Both the position numbers and the translations under genes were made by a program. This document shows, in pieces, positions 57,301-64,000 of a stretch of DNA of 64,000 bases (position 1 is its first letter; each line of letters begins with the position of its first letter). Below the pieces are notes generated by a model, which made no database searches, was not told where the DNA came from, and worked only from the letters and a program-made list of their open reading frames with translations. The DNA lies in contig NW_006920423.1 in assembly GCF_000344685.1 (NCBI RefSeq), positions 838,277 through 902,276 on the forward strand, in the 5' to 3' direction. This DNA is from Gloeophyllum trabeum ATCC 11539. Taxonomy: Eukaryota > Basidiomycota > Agaricomycetes > Gloeophyllales > Gloeophyllaceae.

Positions 57301-58817
57301 CGCTGCGCCAGGCCGTGTCATATCATGCTTCAACGCTACTGCTAGGCTATGTGAGTTCCTCCGGCGTATCATCTGCTCTAATATTCATTATTGACTGGCA
57401 CAGCAATTATCTTGAGCAACGTTGTTCAGATGATCTACCCCATTCGGCCGAAACCAGGTCGCTATGCAGAGGCTCAGCGACTGGAGAAAGAATTGGACAA
57501 ATGGTACCTGGAGCTCCCTGAGCACCTGCGATATGATCCAGCGTCGTCCAAGACTCCCGTACCCTTGCCACATATTTTGACGCTGCACATGCAATACTGG
57601 TGCACCGGGCTGCTCCTCCATCGTCCTTTGTGAGTCTGAAAACTCCTCGTATCCGAGGACCCTCGCTCATAGTCACGTCAAATAGCATACGGCATCTCAC
57701 CGAGACGCGAAACAAGTGAGTGACAAAGTGCTTTATCCTGTTGAATATTGCTTGACAGTCTGTTCGTCATATAGATCCCCCGCCTCGGACCACCAGGAAG
57801 AGGTGGATGTGCGTGCGATCTCACAGAAAAATTACGACATGTGTGTACGCGCCGCCAATTATATCACGTCGATTGGTATGTACGGAAGGGTCTGAATGGT
57901 CCGCGTGACGCTGACAGTCGTGTCCTAGTCTCCGTCTATCTAACGAATTATTGTATCAAACGGTCCTCGGTCTTTTTATGCTATTATATATTCACGGCCA
58001 GCATCATGCACGTTACGACTCGTAAGCCCTCCGAATTGCGTTCCACAGTAGGCGACTGACTCTCTTCCAGTGACGGCGTATCCGAATGACCCGCAGGCTC
58101 GCAAGGGCCTTCAAAAGCTTGCCGACGCTCTCGAGAAAATGGGGGTGGTTTGGCCCAGCGCAGCTCGGGCTCGAGAACTGATTCACGGGTCGAGGGCATG
58201 GGCTAGCGATGGCGGTCACCCTCAAGTGGAGTACTCGTCTTACCTGCGGCATAAACGCCCGCATGACGAGGGTGAATCCATCGAGCCCGGCCACCTGCCC
58301 ATGGTGGAGTCTGCTCTGCGCCAGAGCTATAGTCCGTCCAGTCCCCTAGGGTATCCTTCGGGCGTGGATATGCCCTCCAACGATAACATGGCCTATTTCA
58401 GCCCCTTCGACCGTTGGAGTGGGGACAGCGGCTTATCGTTCTCGGGTACACTGTCGACGTCTGTGCTGCCCCAGCAATACAGCACGGGCCTAGTTGACGA
58501 GCGCGTGCCCCCGACGATGGGTCGCGGGCAGCAACAGCACGATGGCCATGGCAATGGGCGATACCCCCAGTTTTGGAACGACTATTCCACAATGGGGCAA
58601 CTTAGTTCGACGAGCTACGTGCCCGTCCTGCCTGAATTGTCCCAGCCACACCATCACCAGCAGCAACATACCCCGACCAACACTCATAGCCAGCAGTCTC
58701 CTATGTACCTGCACGACCAGTACCACATGTTTAGTGAGTGCACCATCTCTATTTTATTATGAATTCGCGAGCTCATCGTCGCCGTCGCCAGATAACCTTC
58801 CGCCATCAAACCCATAA
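54400..58817 (+). CDS. Zn2Cys6 transcription factor with Fungal_trans domain (XlnR/Rgt1-like type)
   Basis: A nuclear DNA-binding regulator. The start MAILPMAYPHHASSHMF at 54400 opens a His/Ser/Pro-rich arm. The binuclear cluster ACDQCRKSKCKCERVGENEP then CKNCVLLNTACTF fits C-x2-C-x6-C-x8-C-x2-C-x6-C, with an extra Cys in the first loop. It is followed by the linker GPSRKRGPPKGYIDAIEARL and a predicted coiled coil. An acidic Ser-rich stretch precedes the regulatory domain (LYFTYVHTALPIIHKKKF, LLLFAMFSIAARYSP, YLEQAKQILDCTYASSRPTT, WLYIGMAVRMAQDLGMHK, ERKRIWYACIIMDKYVSTYI). The tail is Gln/His/Ser-rich and ends NNLPPSNP at 58817. Ten or more introns are present; the first (54902-55194) is 293 nt, far above the usual 50-60 nt. 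The regulated pathway cannot be told from sequence. Confidence 0.9.
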
Positions 58818-59361
58818 TGTGTATTTGCTTGCAGCTGTATTATACTTTCAACTTGGACCAGAAGTAGTTTCGGGCATGTTTGTATCCTGTAGTCATCTGT
58901 GTTGTGGCATCGTGCAGTAATCCTAATCTTTCTTTCACCTTCCCCCCAATACCCCACCGGTACCCATGCCCCTGTGTCTCGCTAATCCTCGTTCCTACTC
59001 CCGATTTCAATCTGGGTTAGGGTTACATTTCCGCCAGGTTATTGGGCAGAGGGGCATGTGGTGTGCGGCTGCAAATCCCTGGCCAGTTTCAGATTTGATC
59101 TACTTTATCTTGACTTTATCGCCAGGCACACTCCACCGATTTTCATTTATCGATAATCAGTTCATCCCCATCTACATCTGCCCCTGCTGACGTCGTAGAT
59201 ACGTGATGACCAGGCAAACGTCTAATGTTTATTAAGGGAGGTATACAGGTCTAGAGTTAATCGCTCGTCGATACTACAAAGAGTGGAGGAGGGAAATACG
59301 AAACGCCCACCAAGAAAGTCCTACAGTCCAAGCTGAATATGCTGATGAAGTGCTGTACTTC
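58818..59361. other. Convergent intergenic region
   Basis: A tail-to-tail spacer between the transcription factor (+) and UDP-glucose dehydrogenase (-). It is AT-rich with pyrimidine tracts. Nothing else was found. Confidence 0.4.
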
Positions 59362-61444
59362 TCAGAGACGCTCGCCCCGTCCGATGACAGTCACCTGTAA
59401 TGAATTCAGTCAGCATAATGCGAGGCAGAGTATGACGAATACCGACTAACCTTGAACCCGATGTTCCGGAGCTTCTCGACGTCGACGATCATCCTGCCGT
59501 CAAAGACAAACGCGGGCTTGTTCATCCCCGCGTACACCGTCTCCCAGTCAATTGTCTTGAACTCCTTCCACTCGGTCGCGATCACGACCGCCTCAGCGTT
59601 CTTGCATGCCTCGAGAGCCGAGGGAGACAGCGTGACTTGCTTCTGGACTGGAGATTCGTGTGCGGATGTGTGAGTTTGCGTATCGTAGAGATGGTAGGGC
59701 GGAGGAGCTTACTGGTGGCGCTGGGAGTTGTAGGCATGGCCTCGGCAAGGTCGAGCCAGATCTGCTCGTGCGGGACCTTGGGGTCGTAGATATTCACGAG
59801 CGCGCGCTCGGCGACAAAGTCGCGGACGAGGCTGATAGCCGCCGACTCGCGAGTGTCACCAGTGTCCGCCTTGAACGCGAAGCCCAGCACAGCGATGCGC
59901 TACGAACGAACGCATAAGAAACCCCTATCAACACGTGACTAGAAATGCTACTCACCTTGCCAGTAATGGTATTGAACAGCGTGTCCACGACCCTCTTACT
60001 GAACCTCCTCTTCTGATACTCGTTCATCTCTACCACTTGTCGCCAATACGCTGCGACCTCGGGCAGGTGCAGGCTCTCGCTCAGGTACACGAGGTTGAGG
60101 ATGTCCTTCTGGAAGCAGGACCCGCCGAAGCCGACGGACGCGCGCAGGAACTTGGACCCGACGCGCGAGTCGCGCCCAACCGCGTGTGCGACCTCGTCGA
60201 TGTTCGCACCGGTCGCCTCGCAGATCGCGGAGAGCGCGTTGATGGACGAGATGCGCTGCGCGAGCATCGCGTTCGCGGCGAGCTTCGAGAGCTCCGAGGA
60301 CCAGAGGCCGACAGTGAGGATGCGATCCTTACTTTAGGCGCGTATTTTAGCCCTCGCTACGACTAGAGAAGGAAGAGCCAGGACTCACGGCACCCAGTGC
60401 GCATACACGTCCGCGAGGCTCGCGCACGCGTCCTTGCCCTCGGGCGTCTGCAGCGACCCGATGAGTACGCGGTCCGGGCTCAGCAGATCCTGAATCGCGG
60501 TGCCCTCGGCGAGGAACTCAGGGTTGGACAGGATCTGGAATTTGCAGTTCGGTTTCGAGTTGGCCTCGAGGATCGTGCGCATCGACTCGGCGGTGCGGCA
60601 GGGAACAGTCGACTTCTCCACGACGATCTTGGAGGACTCGGCGATGGCCGCGATGCGACGCGTCGCGAGCTCGACGTAGCTGGAAGGGCAGGGTTAGTAT
60701 GAGCAGATGAACAGGGGACGGCGCATATATGCGGGTTAATGGGATTAGAAGGTCCTTCGGAGTTTTAGATTGATTTCGGCATTGCCCACGATCATGTCTT
60801 TCGTTTTGAGAGAATGTACATAATATTGGAATATATCGTTGTATGGGCAGAGAAACAGCCTAGGGAGGTGCAAAGTCGAACGACTTCGAAAAGCGCATAG
60901 CAAGTGCCTCGCAAAGAATCGGCGGAACGCAGAAATACTGCACCCCAAACAAAATGCAGTTCTCAAAGCGTGAAAGCAACACTCACTTCAGATCAGCCGC
61001 GAATCCTGCGCCAACACCCGCCTTCTTCGTCGGGGTATTGACACTGACGAAAATCAGGTCCGCCTCCTTGATGCCCTTGTCCACGTCCGTCGAGAAGAAG
61101 AGGTTCCGGCCGCGCGCCTGGCGGACGACGTCCTCGAGGCCGGGCTCGTAGATGGGCAGGTCAAAGTCCGCGCTGTTCCACGCGTTGATGCGCGCCTGGT
61201 TGAGGTCGACGATGGTCACGGTGATGTCGGGGCACTTGAGCGCGATGACGGCGCACGTCGGGCCACCTTTGCATATATGCCGCACGTGTCATGACTCTGA
61301 AGGTGGAATGCGAATCACTGGGCGCTCACCGACATAGCCTGCACCAACTGCAAACGCGACGTGTCGTGTCAATCAGTTCCGACTGAATGTTATGGACGCG
61401 TCAAACGTACTGCAGCAGATCTTCTTAACTTGCACGGGGGCCAT
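59362..61444 (-). CDS. UGD1: UDP-glucose 6-dehydrogenase
   Basis: The enzyme oxidises UDP-glucose to UDP-glucuronate with two NAD+, feeding UDP-xylose and glucuronic-acid polymers of the wall and capsule-like layers. The start [11 protein letters not shown] at 61444 is followed by an 18-nt exon (61330-61347) that carries most of the NAD-binding loop [55 protein letters not shown] and [12 protein letters not shown] follow. [20 protein letters not shown] comes next, then the catalytic-Cys motif [17 protein letters not shown] and [16 protein letters not shown]. The C-terminal Rossmann part ends [19 protein letters not shown] and VIGRGERL. Estimated length is about 470 aa, usual for the family. 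All key motifs are intact. Confidence 0.95.
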
Positions 61445-63300
61445 CGTCGTCACTGTGTCGGACGGTGAGGGTGAGGGTTTGGAAAAAGAGCGGAGGTGGT
61501 GGTGAGACGTAAAGAACTTATAAAGGACGGGGAAAGAGGAGACGGTGCCAAGCGCGGTCGGTCGCAGCCGGCATGGAAAACAGCATCACTGCTCGGTCCT
61601 CGACCACGTCCGGAGCGCTCCCTGGCCCGTGCACAGTACACTTTGCTCTGCCGATGTCGTCTCTCGCAGCGCTCGGACATGATATATTTAGGCTTTCCGT
61701 GCTCTCAGGGTTTGCTTCCGTGGTCAGGCGCGTCGTGGTGCACGTCGCGGAAACATTCGAGACTCCAATATCGCGCCGCCATGTTGTAATTTCCGAAATG
61801 TACAGGCTGCTGTGTAGCATATAACAGGTATGTGTACTGTTGGATACGGACATCAAGCAGGGAGATCACTGATACAGAGATTTTGTTGCGCAGGGCCGTG
61901 ATAGCGCGGCTCTGATGATGGACTGTACATTGCCGCAAAATATCCACCCAAAGCGTGGTTCTTCACTGCTTGAAGTGGGCAGGTACGTACATAAAAAAGG
62001 GCTCGAGGGCCGGGTGGGGGCGCATGATGGAATAATCATCATCCTGCAAAGAGCGCCGCATCCCTTTGTCAGGACTCAGGAAGGGTGGTAAGGTGGTAAC
62101 TAACGGTGCCGGTGGTAACGACATGCTAGTCGAGGGTCCGACCGGGCGAGAGCGATCCTGACTGCGGTGCGAAGCTGAATCTGCTGCTATGATGCTCAGA
62201 TTCGCACCCACTTCCTCTTTACCACGAACCCGTGGAGGCTACTGCTATGATTGTGCGCGGCGCAGAAGAAATAAGATCATTTAGAAAAGCCCGGTGTTCA
62301 ACCGTTCACTGCCTGTGAAAGGAAGCTCGGTGTGTGCTCTTCTCTAGCGACCTCCTATGTCAGGCTAGTCTCCCTCGACCAGCCTCAGAGATCCTGATGT
62401 CGGCGAAGGTGAAATTACCCGGACGTACCCCTTCAACTGCTTCGTCATCTAATCTCCCGCATGGATGACGGAGGTACTAATGGGGGTTAAATGAAGAAAG
62501 CACCGCTGAGATACTCTCTAGCCGCGTAGTCGATATCCATTCGAATTGGCTACGTGGACTGTACAATATCTCACATCCCTTCAGTCTAGTTTCCCGCTGT
62601 ACGGTAATGACGCTAATGCATTCCTCGATGGATCTGGCCAGCTATAGACTCACAATCCTTCGAAGCGACGGCAGTCTCCCGAAATAAGTGGCGCAGAGGG
62701 AGGGAGGAAGTACATCTGGTGGCTTACATTCGTGCTCCGTTAAGACGGTAGGATCTTGTGCTTACGCCTGTCCTCAATAACAGTCTGCCTCGCGTATGAA
62801 ACTCAGTGTGCAGAGGAATGGTAAATGAGGTGAATGCGGATTATTGAGCTCTTCGGATGAATCAGCGGGTAGCAACGGCAGAGTCACTGAAACCGCCAAC
62901 TTGTCAATGAAGCTCCAGCTTGCAGGTTGGCGCCCTAAATAACGCTGCTTATGGTACCTGGGCAGCAGGAATGGCACTGAGTGTGGCATGATGAGTTGCA
63001 CTAGCTCCGGAAAGGGATAAAGACCACAACAACCGAAAGCTGTTCCAGGTTAAATTCTTGGTGCAGTAGAGGGGGGGAATTTGAGTGGAAGGCCGAGAGC
63101 GTACATAGAGGCGTACGAGTGTAGCGAAAGAGAACGTGAACAAAGCCTTCACGAGCCGAAATTGTAATTTATAGGCAGAAAGATCTTATCTTATCTGCCA
63201 GACGTCCACCATCAGCGATAAGCCCGAGCCTAAATCTTGACACGATTTACCGCTTCTCAGCCTACCCCAGCCTCCTCCCCTCCCCTCCCGGTCCTGCAAA
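61445..63300. other. Long head-to-head intergenic region, no gene supported
   Basis: This 1.9-kb spacer separates the starts of UDP-glucose dehydrogenase (-) and the SUZ-domain gene (+). Short overlapping frames occur without coding signs. A CT-rich tract (CCTCCTCCCCTCCCCTCCC) just before 63301 is typical of a fungal leader. Confidence 0.45.
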
Positions 63301-63970
63301 ATGGCGGCAGCAGCAACGCCCGATCCCTGGGACCAGCCCTCCGTACGACTGATCGACGTGTGTCTCTAGTCCCAGACTGACCAATTACTTACGAAACAGA
63401 CCTCGACTGCGCCCCGCCTGCCCCGCGCAACCCCAGCCTCCGTCCCGGACGACTGGGACGCGGACACCGACTCCGACGAGGAGGACAGCAGGGCCGTCTG
63501 GGAGGCCGCGTATGCCCCCTCCGCTCTCCTCTCCTCCCCCCTTCACCGTCGCTGATCGACTGGGATGTAGGAACAAGAAGCCGCCCATGCCGACGATCCT
63601 CCCCGCGCAGAGCTCCACTGCGTCGACCTCCCTGCCGCCGCTGGAAGCCATCCAGCCGACGCTGAAAATTCTCAAGCGGCCTTCGGCGACTTTAAATCCC
63701 AGTGGGTCGCCAGCGGGCACGGGCACAGGTGTGAGTGGCAGCGCGCAGACGTTGGAAGAGAGGGAGAGGTCGTATCGAGAGGCGAGGGAGCGGATATTTG
63801 GATCGCAGGAAAAGGAAGGGGAGGGGGAGGGGGAGGAGAAGAGCAAGAAAGAGGGTGGGGAGAAGGCCAGTCTTCAGGTGCAGGTGGTGAGAAACCCGAA
63901 GGGGCCGGAGAGGAAGGGGTTTGAGCGGCGGAGAAAGAAGGATGAGGGAGGCAAGGGCGGGTCGTCGTAG
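63301..63970 (+). CDS. SUZ-domain protein (SZRD1-like), putative RNA-binding
   Basis: Three exons (63301-63342, 63400-63509, 63571-63970) keep frame and give 183 aa. The N-terminus MAAAATPDPWDQPS leads to an acidic segment SVPDDWDADTDSDEEDS. The SUZ domain follows as IQPTLKILKRPSATLNP and TLEERERSYREARERIFG, the hallmark K.LKRP ... L.ERE..Y..AR.RIFG. After a Lys/Glu/Gly-rich stretch, VRNPKGPERKGFERRRK fits the SUZ-C motif (RxPxGPxxxxGF). Such domains bind RNA or associate with translation and mRNA-decay factors. The small size and architecture match SZRD1-type proteins. The gene is complete within the window. Confidence 0.9.
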
Positions 63971-64000
63971 CTGTACTGATATCTTTCGGTGTGTTGTATC

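Overview
The window looks like nuclear DNA of a filamentous basidiomycete, probably an Agaricomycete. The genes are dense and split by many 50-65 nt introns with GT..AG ends. Neighbouring genes are transcribed independently, and the gene content is fungal: a Zn2Cys6 regulator, an Est1/Smg7-type protein, an ArfGAP and a Rad5/Rad16/Uls1-like SNF2 ATPase. There are two runs of N, at 17330-17814 and 28636-29520. All gene models were read by eye from frame continuity, splice signals and recognised family motifs; no alignment was run.

Layout. 1-2330: repeats, including a 637-bp TA-flanked MITE. 2331-16657: gene-rich block with a tetraspan membrane protein, MRE11 (-), an unknown protein (+), a small secreted protein (+), a GDP-fucose-type transporter (+), FAD synthase (-), GDP-L-fucose synthase (+) and a Q-rich protein (-). 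16658-30017: transposon block with a contig-end duplication around gap 1, a full-length 9.0-kb LINE with target-site duplications, a tRNA-Arg-like gene with a duplicated flank, and a Mutator-like element with 322-bp perfect TIRs and a 9-bp target duplication that contains gap 2. 30653-44614: ArfGAP (-), a Pex39-like protein (+), Est1/Smg7-like (-), an uncharacterised protein with a distinctive C-terminal block (+) and a SNF2 ATPase (-). 44615-52560: repeats, dominated by inverted repeats, a 526-bp near-perfect hairpin and decayed coding fragments. 54400-63970: Zn2Cys6 transcription factor (+), UDP-glucose 6-dehydrogenase (-) and a SUZ-domain protein (+).

Functional links. GDP-L-fucose synthase and a GDP-fucose-type Golgi transporter lie about 1.7 kb apart with FAD synthase between them, which suggests a small nucleotide-sugar neighbourhood. 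UDP-glucose dehydrogenase, which makes UDP-glucuronate, is 45 kb away. MRE11, the SNF2 protein and the Est1-like protein belong to genome maintenance and RNA decay but are not obviously co-regulated. The less ordinary points are the intact LINE whose ORF1 is split by an intron-like 52-nt segment, the Mutator-like element, an 11-nt microexon, a possible mitochondrial isoform of FAD synthase, and the Pex39-like protein.
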